64,000 nt of DNA, taken from an uncultured Campylobacter sp. (lineage in GTDB: Bacteria; Campylobacterota; Campylobacteria; Campylobacterales; Campylobacteraceae). Below are positions 52,181 through 61,671 of the stretch, in pieces. A program made the translations under genes and the position numbers. Under the pieces are notes generated by a model. That model was given only the letters and a program-made list of their open reading frames with translations. It was not told the DNA's origin and did no database searches. The stretch lies in contig NZ_CALBWL010000026.1 in NCBI RefSeq assembly GCF_937973075.1, forward strand, positions 65,612-129,611, read 5' to 3'. The first letter of the stretch is position 1. Each line of letters starts with the position of its first letter.

Positions 52181-52639
52181 ATGACAAAAGCAGAAATCAA
52201 AGAGTTAATGGATTTTTTCGGCGAGAAGCAAGGCATTAACGAGCTAAAAATTAAAGATAAAGATTTTGAGATCGAGATAAAAAAATATGGCCCATGCGGT
52301 GGTAGCACGCCTCAGCTCGCCGCACCGGCACCCGCTCCGCAACTTGCTGCGCCTTCGGTAAACGTGCTCGTGGGCGACAAGCCCGCCACAAAAGGCTCGA
52401 TGGATACGATCGACAGCCCGATGGTGGGCACTTTTTATAAGGCGCCGAGCCCGGGCGCAACGGAGTTCGTAAGCGTAGGTCAGGTCGTACATAAAGGCGA
52501 TACAATCGGTATAATCGAAGCGATGAAGATTATGAACGAGATCGAAGCGGAATTCGACTGCCGCATCAAAAAAGCTCTCGTTGAGGATGGCCAGCCCGTC
52601 GAATACGCTATGGCGCTGTTTGAGGTCGAGAAGCTATGA
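52181..52639 (+). CDS. accB: Biotin carboxyl carrier protein of acetyl-CoA carboxylase
   Basis: 152 aa. N-terminal helical dimer region, a Pro/Ala hinge (PQLAAPAPAPQLAAPS), then the biotinyl domain with the modified lysine in EAMKIMNE (K116). First step of fatty-acid synthesis. The stop overlaps accC by 4 bp. GGAGAAA before the ATG. Confidence 0.97.
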   Translation: MTKAEIKELMDFFGEKQGINELKIKDKDFEIEIKKYGPCGGSTPQLAAPAPAPQLAAPSVNVLVGDKPATKGSMDTIDSPMVGTFYKAPSPGATEFVSVGQVVHKGDTIGIIEAMKIMNEIEAEFDCRIKKALVEDGQPVEYAMALFEVEKL

Positions 52640-53973
52640 AGGAGCTTAAAAAAATTCTAATCGCAAATCGTGGTGAAATCGCCCTGCGCGCGCTTCGCAC
52701 GATCCAAGAGATGGGCAAGCAAGCTATCGTCGTGCACTCTACCGCCGATCAGGACGCGCTTTACGTCAAATACGCCGACGCGTCGGTCTGCATAGGCGGA
52801 CCGCGCAGCAGCGACAGCTACCTAAATATCCCCGCAATCATCACAGCTTGCGAGCTAACGGAAGCCGACGCGATATTTCCGGGATACGGCTTTTTGAGTG
52901 AAAGTCAAAATTTCGTCGAAATTTGCGCCAAGCACGGCATTAAATTTATCGGTCCAAGCGTCGAGGCGATGACCTTGATGAGCGATAAGAGCAAGGCTAA
53001 GCAAGTGATGATGCGCGCGGGCATCCCCGTAGTGCCTGGCAGCGACGGCGCGATTGCAAGTGTCGAAGAGGCACGCAAGCTAGCCGCCGAAATCGGCTAT
53101 CCGGTCATCATCAAAGCCGCAGCCGGCGGCGGCGGGCGTGGAATGCGCGTGGTCGAGCGCGAAGAGGATATCGAAAAGCTATTTTGGTCGGCAGAGAGCG
53201 AAGCGATGAGTGCATTCGGCGACGGCACGATGTATATGGAAAAATATATCACAAATCCGCGCCACATCGAGGTTCAGGTCTTGGGCGACGAACACGGACA
53301 CGTCGTGCATATCGGCGAGCGCGACTGCTCAATGCAGCGCCGCCACCAAAAGCTAATCGAAGAGAGCCCAGCCGTAATCTTGGATGAGCCGACGCGAAAA
53401 AGCCTGCACGAAACGGCGGTTCGCGCCGCTAAGGCGATCGGATACGCAAGCGCGGGAACGTTTGAGTTTTTATACGATAGCAAGGATAAGAAATTCTATT
53501 TCATCGAGATGAATACCCGTCTGCAGGTCGAACACACAGTAAGCGAGATGCGAAGCGGGCTCGATCTGATCGAGTGGATGATCCGCATCGCGCAGGGCGA
53601 GAAGCTGCTGCCTCAAAGCGAGATAAAATTTAGCGGACACGCGCTTGAGTGCCGCATCACCGCCGAGGACTCCAAAAGTTTTATGCCAAACCCGGGCAAA
53701 ATTACAAAATACGTCGCTCCTGGCGGCAGAAACGTGCGTATGGATAGCCACGTCTATGAGGGCTACTCGGTGCCGCCTTACTACGACAGCATGATCGGCA
53801 AGCTCATCGTTTACGACAAGGACCGCGCGCGCGCGATCGCAAAAATGAAGGTCGCTCTAGATGAGCTCATCATCGGCGGCATAAAATCGACGCGCGATTT
53901 TCATCTTAGGATGATGAACAACCCCGATTTCGTGGATAATAACTACGACACAAATTACCTAGCCAAGCATTAA
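52636..53973 (+). CDS. accC: Biotin carboxylase of acetyl-CoA carboxylase
   Basis: ATP-grasp enzyme that carboxylates biotin on AccB. 445 aa. KILIANRGEIALRALRT, glycine loop KAAAGGGGRGMRVV, HIEVQVLGDEHGHVVHIGERD-type region, FIEMNTRLQVEHTVSEM, and the catalytic Arg/Glu set therein. Coupled to accB. Followed by a strong hairpin terminator. Confidence 0.97.
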   Translation: MKELKKILIANRGEIALRALRTIQEMGKQAIVVHSTADQDALYVKYADASVCIGGPRSSDSYLNIPAIITACELTEADAIFPGYGFLSESQNFVEICAKHGIKFIGPSVEAMTLMSDKSKAKQVMMRAGIPVVPGSDGAIASVEEARKLAAEIGYPVIIKAAAGGGGRGMRVVEREEDIEKLFWSAESEAMSAFGDGTMYMEKYITNPRHIEVQVLGDEHGHVVHIGERDCSMQRRHQKLIEESPAVILDEPTRKSLHETAVRAAKAIGYASAGTFEFLYDSKDKKFYFIEMNTRLQVEHTVSEMRSGLDLIEWMIRIAQGEKLLPQSEIKFSGHALECRITAEDSKSFMPNPGKITKYVAPGGRNVRMDSHVYEGYSVPPYYDSMIGKLIVYDKDRARAIAKMKVALDELIIGGIKSTRDFHLRMMNNPDFVDNNYDTNYLAKH

Positions 53974-53977
53974 ATTT

Positions 53978-54011
53978 AAAATTCCAAGGGATGAAATTCT
54001 CTTGGAATTTT
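53978..54011 (+). terminator. Terminator of accB-accC
   Basis: AAAATTCCAAG (53978-53988) and CTTGGAATTTT (54001-54011) form a perfect 11-bp stem with a 12-nt loop; the 3' arm ends in TTTT, giving the U run. It begins 4 nt after the accC stop. Confidence 0.75.
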
Positions 54012-54532
54012 AAAATTTATTTGAAATTCTGTATTCAAGATTCCGTTTGAAATTTTATATTTAAAAATCTACTTGAAATTTTGTTTTAAAATTTTATCGT
54101 GCCACGTTTTAAAATTTTGCTATTAAATTTGCCGCTAAATCTAGGTGAAGATGCGCTGTCGTCGCGCGTGTTTTTAAGGGCGAGATTGACGGCGGGGTTG
54201 GTAAATTTTACGTTCTTCGGCGGCTAAAATTTAGAATACGAGTCTTGGCTACCGCAAATACTTGTTTTCGTCTGCACCGATCTAGTTAAAATTTAATGCC
54301 ATGCATGCACTCTATCACCTATTTCGGCAATCGGCTGCCAATGTACGTGAGTAAGCGGTATAAAATTTATCGCACGAGCCGCTCGCGTCCGTTTGGCGTA
54401 AATTTTATCGCGCTCGCCGTTGCGAGCGTGAAGTAGTATCGAGCTGCAAATTTTAAACTATCTCGCCGCACGCGCTAGAAGTGGTCATCTGCCTCGCGAG
54501 CAAAGCGCGCTAGGTCTTTAAACCGTCAAATT
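54012..54532. other. Intergenic between convergent genes, no gene seen
   Basis: 521 bp. The first ~120 bp are a series of near-repeats of the type GAAATTTTATATTTAAAA and TTGAAATTCTG/TTGAAATTTTG spaced ~20-30 bp apart, followed by GC-rich sequence without frames. It may be a decayed gene. Confidence 0.4.
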
Positions 54533-55534
54533 TCAAACTCCGAATTCCTCGTAAAATTTATTCAGATAATCGGCGTAGTAGAAGTTTTGATTTCTAGCGT
54601 CAAATTTACCCGCCAGTTCCAAAGCCGTTTTGTAGTCGCTTTCATCGCCGAACGCGCTAACGGCGATGAAAAATCGCAGGTCGTTTAGATCGTCGTTGCC
54701 GTCAAGGATCGCCGCGGAGTGCTTGCGAGCTAAGCTTAGCGCCGTCTCGCGCTCATCCAGCCTAACGGCGATCTCGATTAGCGGCGCGATCTGATTTACG
54801 ACGCGAGGATTTGTCTCGATCGTCGCCGCGGCCTTGGGTAGCAGGGTTTTCGCCTCCTCTATCTTGCCTGTCTTTATCATGCTAAAAAGTATCGGCGCGT
54901 AGGTTATGTGCGGCACTTCGGAGCAGGTTAGCTCGCCTGAGAGCAATGGTTCGGCTAGCTCAAGCGCCGCTGCGTGCTCGCCGATAAAATTTAAATACGC
55001 GATCTCACCCGATGCCTCGCACGCCTCGCAGTCGCCCATGTCGTCTTTGGCGAGCTTTTTCCACAGCTCGTAGTTTGACTTTGCTTCTCTAGTATCGCCC
55101 ATGTCGATGTTTTGATTCATCGAAGCCTTGTAGTAGGCCGCGAGCGAGAACTCCATGCGCTCGTAGTAAAACAGCATCGCCTCGTTCACCTCGTCTATGA
55201 GCTCCTTTTCGATTATAGAGCTTTTGGTGATGCCCGAGACGATCCATTTAAATTTCCACAGGCAGTCCACGAAGTCGCCAAAATTCGGGTATTCGCTTTC
55301 TTTTAAATTTTGCGCGATGTAGTCCGTGAGCCATAAGAGCGCTCTCGTTCTTAAAACCGCGCCGAATTTTTCAAATTCGTCGTTTAGCACAAAGTCGCAA
55401 ATTTGCGCGGCAAATTCGAAATTTTCCGCTTCTACGGCGTCTCTTATCGCGCCAAACAGACACTCCTCCTTATCTATCACGCTTTTAAGCCCATTTAGCT
55501 TTTCATAAAGCCCCTCTAGCGAGTCCTGTTTCAT
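54533..55534 (-). CDS. Conserved-looking helical-repeat protein, unknown function
   Basis: 333 aa, soluble, acidic and almost entirely alpha-helical. It has a repeat-like rhythm of paired helices with small residues (FEFAAQICDFVLNDEFEKFG; HAAALELAEPLLSGEL; KIEEAKTLLPKAAATIETNP; RETALSLARKHSAAIL), suggestive of TPR or TPR-like repeats. No catalytic motif, signal or membrane segment. Monocistronic, convergent with accC. A scaffold or regulatory role is possible, but I do not recognise the family. Confidence 0.75.
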   Translation of the reverse strand: MKQDSLEGLYEKLNGLKSVIDKEECLFGAIRDAVEAENFEFAAQICDFVLNDEFEKFGAVLRTRALLWLTDYIAQNLKESEYPNFGDFVDCLWKFKWIVSGITKSSIIEKELIDEVNEAMLFYYERMEFSLAAYYKASMNQNIDMGDTREAKSNYELWKKLAKDDMGDCEACEASGEIAYLNFIGEHAAALELAEPLLSGELTCSEVPHITYAPILFSMIKTGKIEEAKTLLPKAAATIETNPRVVNQIAPLIEIAVRLDERETALSLARKHSAAILDGNDDLNDLRFFIAVSAFGDESDYKTALELAGKFDARNQNFYYADYLNKFYEEFGV

Positions 55535-55769
55535 TTTCGCTCCTCGTTAAATTTTGCGATAATTATATCCATTTAGTCTGAAGTTAAGCAGGCTTTCTGC
55601 GATTTTAAAGCCCAAAAGGCAAAATGAAATTTAAACGCTATTTTAACAGCTCTGCTCGCGTGCCGTTTTGGCGCCCTATTTGCCGCCGCGATAAGTAAAT
55701 TTCAGCTTTGTTATATAAATTTAATATTAAAATGCCGTATTCATAAATTTTTTAAGAAAAGGGGAATTT

Positions 55770-57008
55770 ATGGACATAAACATACAGCGCTTTAAAAGCG
55801 AGTTTGAGCAGATAAGCCGCTTTGGGGCTTTAGCGGGCGGTGGGCTTACGCGGCTTGCGTTTTCGCGCGAGGACAAAGAGGCGCGCGACTTCCTCATATC
55901 GCTATTTCAAAAAGAAAATTTCAAGATCAAAATCGACGATACGGGCAATATTTTCGCTAAATTTATGGACGTTAAAAATCCCGATCTACCGTCCGTCAGC
56001 GCGGACTCGCATATCGATAGCGTGCCGCAGGGCGGCTTTTACGACGGCACGTTGGGCGTCATGGCGGCTTTGGAGGCGATCCGCGCAGTGCGAGATAGCG
56101 GCGAAAAGCTTGCGCGACCGCTAGAGCTAATCGTCTTTGTTTGCGAGGAATCAAGCCGCTTTAAAATGGCGACCGTAGGCAGCAAGATAATTAGCGGCAA
56201 GCTATCGCGGCAGCGGCTGGGCGAGCTAAAGGATAAAGACGGAATTTCGCTATTTGATGCTATGGAAGGTTTCGGGCTAAATCCCGCAAATTTAAAAAGC
56301 TGCATCCTACCCAAATCCAGCTTTCATAGCTATATCGAGCTTCATATCGAGCAGGGGCCGGTATTGCAGCGACGCGGCATCCCCGTAGGCGTCGTCACGG
56401 GTATCGCTGCGCCCGTGCGATACGAGCTGCGGATCGAGGGTAGAGCCGATCACAGCGGCGCTACGCCGATGGATATGCGACGTGATGCCCTAGCTTGCGC
56501 TAGCGAGATCGTTTTAAGCGCGGAGAAGATCGCCAAGGCGGGCAAAACCACGGTTGCGACGACGGGCTATGCAAATGCGCTACCCGGCGTGCTAAACGTA
56601 ATCCCAGGCTCCTGCACGCTAGGTCTTGATATACGCGATATAGACGAGGAAGCGCTTAGGGCGGCGGACGATAAAATTTGCGCGGCGATAGGTGAAATTT
56701 GCGCTCGCCGAGGGTGCAAATTTGAACTAAAAAATCTCATCAAGGATCGCCCCGTAAAGCTAAGCGAGGAGATGATAGATCTGCTTGAAAGCTGTGCCGG
56801 CGAGCTTAAAATTCCAAGCCTAAGACTTCCTAGCGGTGCGGGACACGACGCGATGAATATGACGGAGCTTGCGGATCGCGTGGGGATGCTTTTCGTACCG
56901 TGCAAGGACGGCATCAGCCACAACGTAAATGAAAGCATAAACTGGCACGACGCGTTTGCCGCTACGAAGGTTTTAGCCGCGGCGATGTTAAGCTTAGCCA
57001 AAAAATAA
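55770..57008 (+). CDS. M20-family amidohydrolase (allantoate amidohydrolase / N-carbamoyl-L-amino acid hydrolase type)
   Basis: 412 aa, two-metal hydrolase. SADSHIDSVPQGGFYDGTLG binds metal, VCEESSRF carries the catalytic Glu, YIELHIEQGPVLQRRGIPVG is the ureidohydrolase signature, and SGAGHDAMNM and CKDGISHNVNE close the active site. It cleaves carbamoyl or related amide bonds on amino acids; exact substrate unknown. First gene of an operon with an AbgA-like hydrolase, PepE, DcuC and PepT, so amino-acid or peptide salvage is likely. AAAAGGGG before the ATG. Confidence 0.88.
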   Translation: MDINIQRFKSEFEQISRFGALAGGGLTRLAFSREDKEARDFLISLFQKENFKIKIDDTGNIFAKFMDVKNPDLPSVSADSHIDSVPQGGFYDGTLGVMAALEAIRAVRDSGEKLARPLELIVFVCEESSRFKMATVGSKIISGKLSRQRLGELKDKDGISLFDAMEGFGLNPANLKSCILPKSSFHSYIELHIEQGPVLQRRGIPVGVVTGIAAPVRYELRIEGRADHSGATPMDMRRDALACASEIVLSAEKIAKAGKTTVATTGYANALPGVLNVIPGSCTLGLDIRDIDEEALRAADDKICAAIGEICARRGCKFELKNLIKDRPVKLSEEMIDLLESCAGELKIPSLRLPSGAGHDAMNMTELADRVGMLFVPCKDGISHNVNESINWHDAFAATKVLAAAMLSLAKK

Positions 57009-57018
57009 AGGAGAGAAT

Positions 57019-58335
57019 ATGGATGCTATCGCACAAAAAGTAGAGGCGCTAAAAAGCGAGATGATCGGGGATCGCAGGTTTTTCCACTCGCATCCCGAGA
57101 CGGGCTGGTTTACCTTTTTTACGACCGCGGTTATCGCAGATCGAATGCAGCGCTTGGGCTATGAGATAAAGCTCGGTCGCGAGGTTGTAAAGGCTGAGGC
57201 GAGGCAGGGCGTAGGTAGCAAGGATGCCTGCGAGAAGGCGAAGCAGCGCGCCGAAGGGCTGCTAAACGCAGATCAGATAAAATTTCTTGATGCGATGGAG
57301 GATGGACTAACGGGTCTCGTGGCCGAAATAGACACGGGGCGCGCGGGCAAGACGGTCGCTTTTAGATTTGACATAGACGGCGTGGACGTGACCGAGAGCA
57401 TGGACGCGGATCACCGCCCTTTTAAGGAGGGCTTTCGCTCCGATATTAGCGGCATCACGCACGCGTGCGGGCACGATGGGCATATCACGATGGGACTTGC
57501 TCTGGCAAAGCTCATCTCGCAGAGCCTAGACGATTTTAGCGGTAAATTTAGATTTATCTTTCAAACCGCGGAGGAGGGCACCAGAGGCGCCGTAGGTATG
57601 GAAGCTGCGGGCGTCACCAAGGGCGTGGATTATCTGCTTGGCGGTCATATCGGCTTTCAGGCAAACACCATGAGAGGCATCATCTGCGGTACCAAAAAGC
57701 TGCTTGCGACCACTAAATTTGACGTAAATTTAAAGGGTAAGTCCGCTCACGCAGCGGGCGCGCCGCAAAACGGAGCCAATGCTCTGCTCGCCGCAGCCGA
57801 GATGGCGCTTGATATGCACGGCATCACTAGACACGCAGACGGCGTCACGCGTATCAACGTAGGCGTGCTGCGCGCGGGCGAAGGGCGCAACGTCATCGCG
57901 CCTAACGGCTATCTCGCGTGCGAGACGCGCGGCGAGAGCACGGAACTGAATGAGTTTATGAAGGCCAAATGCATGGACATAGTGGAGGGCGTTTCTAAAA
58001 TTTACGGCGTCAGCTACGACGTGCAGGTTACGGGCGGTACCGTAGGCGGCGATAGCGACGAGGCTACCACGCAGCTTTACGAAGATGCGGCGAAGGCATC
58101 GCCGTTTATCGACGATGATAAGATCGTAAGAGAGCTAAATTTCGGTGCATGCGAGGACTTCGCGCATTTTATGCGCTCGGTGCAAGATGCGGGCGGCAAA
58201 AGCGGATATCTGATGATCGGCACGACGCTTGCGGCGGGGCATCACAACGCCAAATTCGACTTCGACGAGGATTCGTTGCTTGCGGGGGTGGACGTGTATC
58301 TGCGCTGCGCGTATAAGCTAAACGGCAAAGTTTAA
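57019..58335 (+). CDS. M20 amidohydrolase, AbgA-like (p-aminobenzoyl-glutamate hydrolase subunit A type)
   Basis: 438 aa, length of AbgA. FFHSHPETGWFTFFT, FRFDIDGVDV, metal-binding HACGHDGHIT and catalytic FQTAEEGTRGA are present, with GGHIGFQ and a dimerisation domain containing KGKSAHAAGAPQNGANALL. The loop GVGSKDACEKAKQRAEGLL is typical of AbgA rather than of HipO-type hydrolases. In E. coli AbgA works with AbgB; no AbgB partner is adjacent here, though the upstream M20 protein might pair with it. Substrate may be another acyl-glutamate or dipeptide. 10 bp after the previous gene. Confidence 0.85.
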   Translation: MDAIAQKVEALKSEMIGDRRFFHSHPETGWFTFFTTAVIADRMQRLGYEIKLGREVVKAEARQGVGSKDACEKAKQRAEGLLNADQIKFLDAMEDGLTGLVAEIDTGRAGKTVAFRFDIDGVDVTESMDADHRPFKEGFRSDISGITHACGHDGHITMGLALAKLISQSLDDFSGKFRFIFQTAEEGTRGAVGMEAAGVTKGVDYLLGGHIGFQANTMRGIICGTKKLLATTKFDVNLKGKSAHAAGAPQNGANALLAAAEMALDMHGITRHADGVTRINVGVLRAGEGRNVIAPNGYLACETRGESTELNEFMKAKCMDIVEGVSKIYGVSYDVQVTGGTVGGDSDEATTQLYEDAAKASPFIDDDKIVRELNFGACEDFAHFMRSVQDAGGKSGYLMIGTTLAAGHHNAKFDFDEDSLLAGVDVYLRCAYKLNGKV

Positions 58336-58345
58336 AGGAGATGAG

Positions 58346-59044
58346 ATGAAAAGAGCACTACTTCTAAGCGCTTCCAGTTACAAAGACAGCGGCTATCTGA
58401 ACCACTGCAAGGGGTGGATCAAAGAATTTTTAGGAGATCTTTGGGAGGATGAAATTTTATTCATTCCGTTTGCGGGCGTTAGGCGCACAAGCGATCAATA
58501 TGAGCAGAAGGTCGCGGACTGCTTGAAGAGTAATAATATCAGATCGATCCATCGATTCGGTAATATGAAAGCCGCCGTTAAAAATGCCAAATCGATCTGC
58601 ATCGGCGGCGGCAATACCTTCGTGCTGCTAAATGAGCTTTATAAATTTGATCTCTTAGGCGCGATCAAAGACGCTGTAGATAGCGGTACGCTGTATTTCG
58701 GCTGGTCTGCTGGCGCAAACGTAGCGGGCAAGACGATGATGACTACCAATGATATGCCGATCGTCTTTCCGCCCTCGCCGGTAGCTCTGGGGATCTTTCC
58801 GTATCAGATCAATCCGCACTTCATAAGCGGTAAAATTTCAAACCACAACGGCGAGAGTAGGGAGGAGCGGCTGGAGGAGTTTTTGATCGTCAATCAAAAC
58901 GACAGCGTCTATGCTATGCCCGAGGGTAGCGCGTTTTTGATAAACGGAAACGAGTGCGAGGTGATGGGGCACGCGGACGTGCTGAAATTTGAGTACAAAA
59001 AAGAGATCTCGCGCATCGCCGTGGGAAGTAAATTTAAAATTTAA
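58346..59044 (+). CDS. pepE: Alpha-aspartyl dipeptidase (peptidase E)
   Basis: 232-aa cytosolic serine peptidase (family S51) that hydrolyses Asp-X dipeptides. The nucleophile elbow YFGWSAGANVA holds Ser121; RRTSDQYEQ, CIGGGNTFVLL and the His region PYQINPHFI are conserved. It directly releases aspartate, linking this operon to aspartate/fumarate metabolism with DcuC next door. AAAGGAGATGAG ribosome site; 10 bp after the previous gene. Confidence 0.93.
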   Translation: MKRALLLSASSYKDSGYLNHCKGWIKEFLGDLWEDEILFIPFAGVRRTSDQYEQKVADCLKSNNIRSIHRFGNMKAAVKNAKSICIGGGNTFVLLNELYKFDLLGAIKDAVDSGTLYFGWSAGANVAGKTMMTTNDMPIVFPPSPVALGIFPYQINPHFISGKISNHNGESREERLEEFLIVNQNDSVYAMPEGSAFLINGNECEVMGHADVLKFEYKKEISRIAVGSKFKI

Positions 59045-59055
59045 AAGGAGTTATT

Positions 59056-60426
59056 GTGCAGACGTTTAGGCTATTTTTGGCGCTTGCGGGTATCGTCGCA
59101 GTCGTCGCTTTGCTAATCATGAAAAAGGATACCAAAACCGTGCTTATCGGCGTGGGTTTGGTGCTGTGCGTGCTTTGTCTAAAGCCCCTGGACGGGCTGG
59201 GCGCCTTTACCTCGTATATGACTAAGGCGGGGCTCATTAAGGCAATCTGCGCCAGCATGGGTTTTGCCTTCGTGATGAAATTTACCGGCTGCGACCGCGC
59301 GCTCGTAAATTTACTCACCAGGCCCCTCGGCAATATCGGATTTTTATTGATCCCGCTCGTCGTGGCACTTACGTATTTTATCAATATCGCGATCCCCTCC
59401 GCTGCGGGCTGCTCGGCTGCGGTCGGCGCTACGCTGATCCCCGTGATGATGGCTGCAGGCGTTAAACCGGAAATGGCGGGAGCTGCGGTATTTGCGGGCA
59501 CTTTCGGCGGCGTTTTGAGTCCGGGTTCGGCGCACAACGTATTCGTAGCCGATATGGTAAAGGCGCACAATCCCTCCTATACGGTTCAAGACGTTATCGG
59601 GGTGCAGTTTTCCAGCGCGATTACCGCTTTGATCGTAGTTTTGATCGTAATTAGCATAACGGCGATAGTTTGCAAAGACTACACCAAGGGGGTGAATTAT
59701 CTAGCGCAAAGAGAAAATTCCGCAGGTGCAGACGGCGCAAGCTCTGCCACAGCAAGTCCCGCTGCATCTGCCGCCGGTTCAAATTTAGATGCACAGCCTC
59801 AGAAGCTAAACGTCTTGCACGCGCTTATGCCGCTAGTGCCTTTGGTGATCTTAATCATCGGCGGTACGTCCAAGCTCAACACGATCTCCTTTCTTAAATG
59901 GACCAAGATGGGCGTTGCCGAGGCGATGCTACTGGGCGCTATCGTCACCATCGTCATTACTATGACCAACCCTCAAAAGATCACGAAGGAATTTTTCAAG
60001 GGCATGGGTAGCGCGTATGCCGATATTATGGGTATCATCATCGCAGCGGGCGTCTTCGTCGCGGGTCTTAGCGCGTGCGGAGCGATCGATTTCGTAATTG
60101 AGTGGCTGAAGGGCGAGCAGGGCTACGTAAAATTCGGCGGAACCTTTGTGCCGTTTTTTATGGGCGTCGTGACTGGCTCGGGAGATGCGGCGTCGATGGC
60201 GTTTAACACCGCCGTGACCGTGCACGCCGACGCGTTAGGTTTTGAGCAAGATAAGCTCGGTATGGCGGTTGCGATAAGCGGCGCGCTAGGCAGGAGCGCA
60301 TCGCCGATTGCGGGCGCTTGCATCGTTTGCGCGGGACTTGCGATGGTAAGCCCTATTCAGATAGCTAAAAGAACGGCTCTAGGTATGTTTCTATCCGTCT
60401 GCATCATCGCATTTTTCATTCTGTAA
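59056..60426 (+). CDS. dcuC: DcuC-family C4-dicarboxylate transporter
   Basis: 456 aa, ~12 hydrophobic helices, GTG start after AAAGGAG. Family motifs include MGFAFVMKFTGCDRALVNLL, INIAIPSAAGCSAAVGATL, GGVLSPGSAHNVFVADM and VTGSGDAASMAFNTAV. A cytoplasmic low-complexity loop (GADGASSATASPAASAAGS) lies near residue 230. DcuC-type carriers exchange or export succinate/fumarate/aspartate under anaerobic conditions. Between pepE and pepT it likely imports aspartate or exports succinate. It also resembles DcuC relatives tied to peptide use, so the substrate is not certain. Confidence 0.88.
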   Translation: MQTFRLFLALAGIVAVVALLIMKKDTKTVLIGVGLVLCVLCLKPLDGLGAFTSYMTKAGLIKAICASMGFAFVMKFTGCDRALVNLLTRPLGNIGFLLIPLVVALTYFINIAIPSAAGCSAAVGATLIPVMMAAGVKPEMAGAAVFAGTFGGVLSPGSAHNVFVADMVKAHNPSYTVQDVIGVQFSSAITALIVVLIVISITAIVCKDYTKGVNYLAQRENSAGADGASSATASPAASAAGSNLDAQPQKLNVLHALMPLVPLVILIIGGTSKLNTISFLKWTKMGVAEAMLLGAIVTIVITMTNPQKITKEFFKGMGSAYADIMGIIIAAGVFVAGLSACGAIDFVIEWLKGEQGYVKFGGTFVPFFMGVVTGSGDAASMAFNTAVTVHADALGFEQDKLGMAVAISGALGRSASPIAGACIVCAGLAMVSPIQIAKRTALGMFLSVCIIAFFIL

Positions 60427-60438
60427 AAGGAGCTTAAT

Positions 60439-61671
60439 ATGGATATCGTGCAGAGGTTTTTAAACTACACCAAGATCAACACCACCACAAATAGAGCCGC
60501 GGGTGCTGCGGGCATAATGCCCTCAAATCCCAAAGAGCTTGAGCTCGCAGGCCTCATAAAAGGCGAGCTGGAAGCGCTAGGCATAAAAAATATCAGCCTT
60601 AGCGAAAAGTCGATTTTAATCGCTAAAATTCCCTCAAATTTAGACGCGCCCGCTGCAAGCATAGCGTTTTTCGCCCATCTTGATACCAGCGCCGAGCAGA
60701 CGAATGATACCAAAGCTCAGATCGTAAGATACGAAGGCGGCGATATCTGCCTGAATAAAGAGCTAGATATCTATCTTAAAGAGAGCGAAAATGAGGAGCT
60801 GCAGGATTATAAAGGAGACGAGATTATCGTAACGGACGGCACCAGCTTGCTAGGCGCCGACGATAAGGCGGCGATCGCCGCGATCGTAAATGCGCTGGAA
60901 TTTTTCGTCCAAAATCCGCAGATCAAGCACGGCGAGATAATCGCTTGCTTCGTGCCGGACGAGGAGCAGGGCTTGCGGGGCGCAAAGACGCTGGATGTAA
61001 GCGAGATAGGCGCGGACTTCGGCTACTGCCTTGATTGCTGCGGTATCGGTGAGTTTATCTACGAGAATTGGAACGCGGGCGATTGCGTCGTTACCTTCAA
61101 AGGACAGTCGGCTCATCCGATGAACGCCAAGGGCAAGCTCGTAAATTCTTTGCTTTTGGCGCATAAGTTTATCTCGCTGCTGCCCGCGGGCGAGGCGCCC
61201 GAATACACCGAGGGTAGGGAGGGCTATTTTTGGGTCAAGGAGTTTAGCGGCAATAGCGCAAAGACCGTACTAAAGATCGACGTGAGGGAATTTGACGAGA
61301 AAAGATACGAGCAGCGCATGGAATTTTTGCAAAAAACTGCGAACGGGCTTCGCGCGATCTGGGGCGATCGGATCGAAATTTCGCTAAACGACCGCTATAA
61401 AAACGTCTATAACTTTTTGAAAAACGACGATGCGCCGGCGATTCGCTTTGCGAAACAGGCTTTTAAAAGCCTAAATATCGAGCCCAAGATCAAGCCTATG
61501 CGAGGCGGCTACGACGGCGCCGTCATCTCCGCAAAGGGGTTGCCGTGCCCGAACCTCTTTACCGGCGGGCATAATTTCCACTCGATCTACGAGTATCTGC
61601 CCGTAGGCTCTTTAAAGGCAGCGAGCGAGGTGGTTAAGCAGATCATAACGCTAGCGGCGGCGCAAGCTTAG
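60439..61671 (+). CDS. pepT: Peptidase T (tripeptide aminopeptidase)
   Basis: 410-aa M20B zinc aminopeptidase. FFAHLDTSAE and TDGTSLLGADDKAAIAAIV bind the metals, CFVPDEEQGLRGA holds the catalytic Glu pair, and MRGGYDGAVIS with LFTGGHNFHSIYEYLP completes the site. Releases N-terminal residues from tripeptides. Last gene of the peptidase-DcuC operon. In E. coli pepT is FNR-activated, consistent with anaerobic use. Confidence 0.95.
   Translation: MDIVQRFLNYTKINTTTNRAAGAAGIMPSNPKELELAGLIKGELEALGIKNISLSEKSILIAKIPSNLDAPAASIAFFAHLDTSAEQTNDTKAQIVRYEGGDICLNKELDIYLKESENEELQDYKGDEIIVTDGTSLLGADDKAAIAAIVNALEFFVQNPQIKHGEIIACFVPDEEQGLRGAKTLDVSEIGADFGYCLDCCGIGEFIYENWNAGDCVVTFKGQSAHPMNAKGKLVNSLLLAHKFISLLPAGEAPEYTEGREGYFWVKEFSGNSAKTVLKIDVREFDEKRYEQRMEFLQKTANGLRAIWGDRIEISLNDRYKNVYNFLKNDDAPAIRFAKQAFKSLNIEPKIKPMRGGYDGAVISAKGLPCPNLFTGGHNFHSIYEYLPVGSLKAASEVVKQIITLAAAQA

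Noticed and set aside
55620..55710. Hydrophobic frame (AILTALLACRFGALFAAAIS) before the M20 operon
   Set aside because: Has no start or ribosome site and sits in an otherwise promoter-like gap; likely chance.
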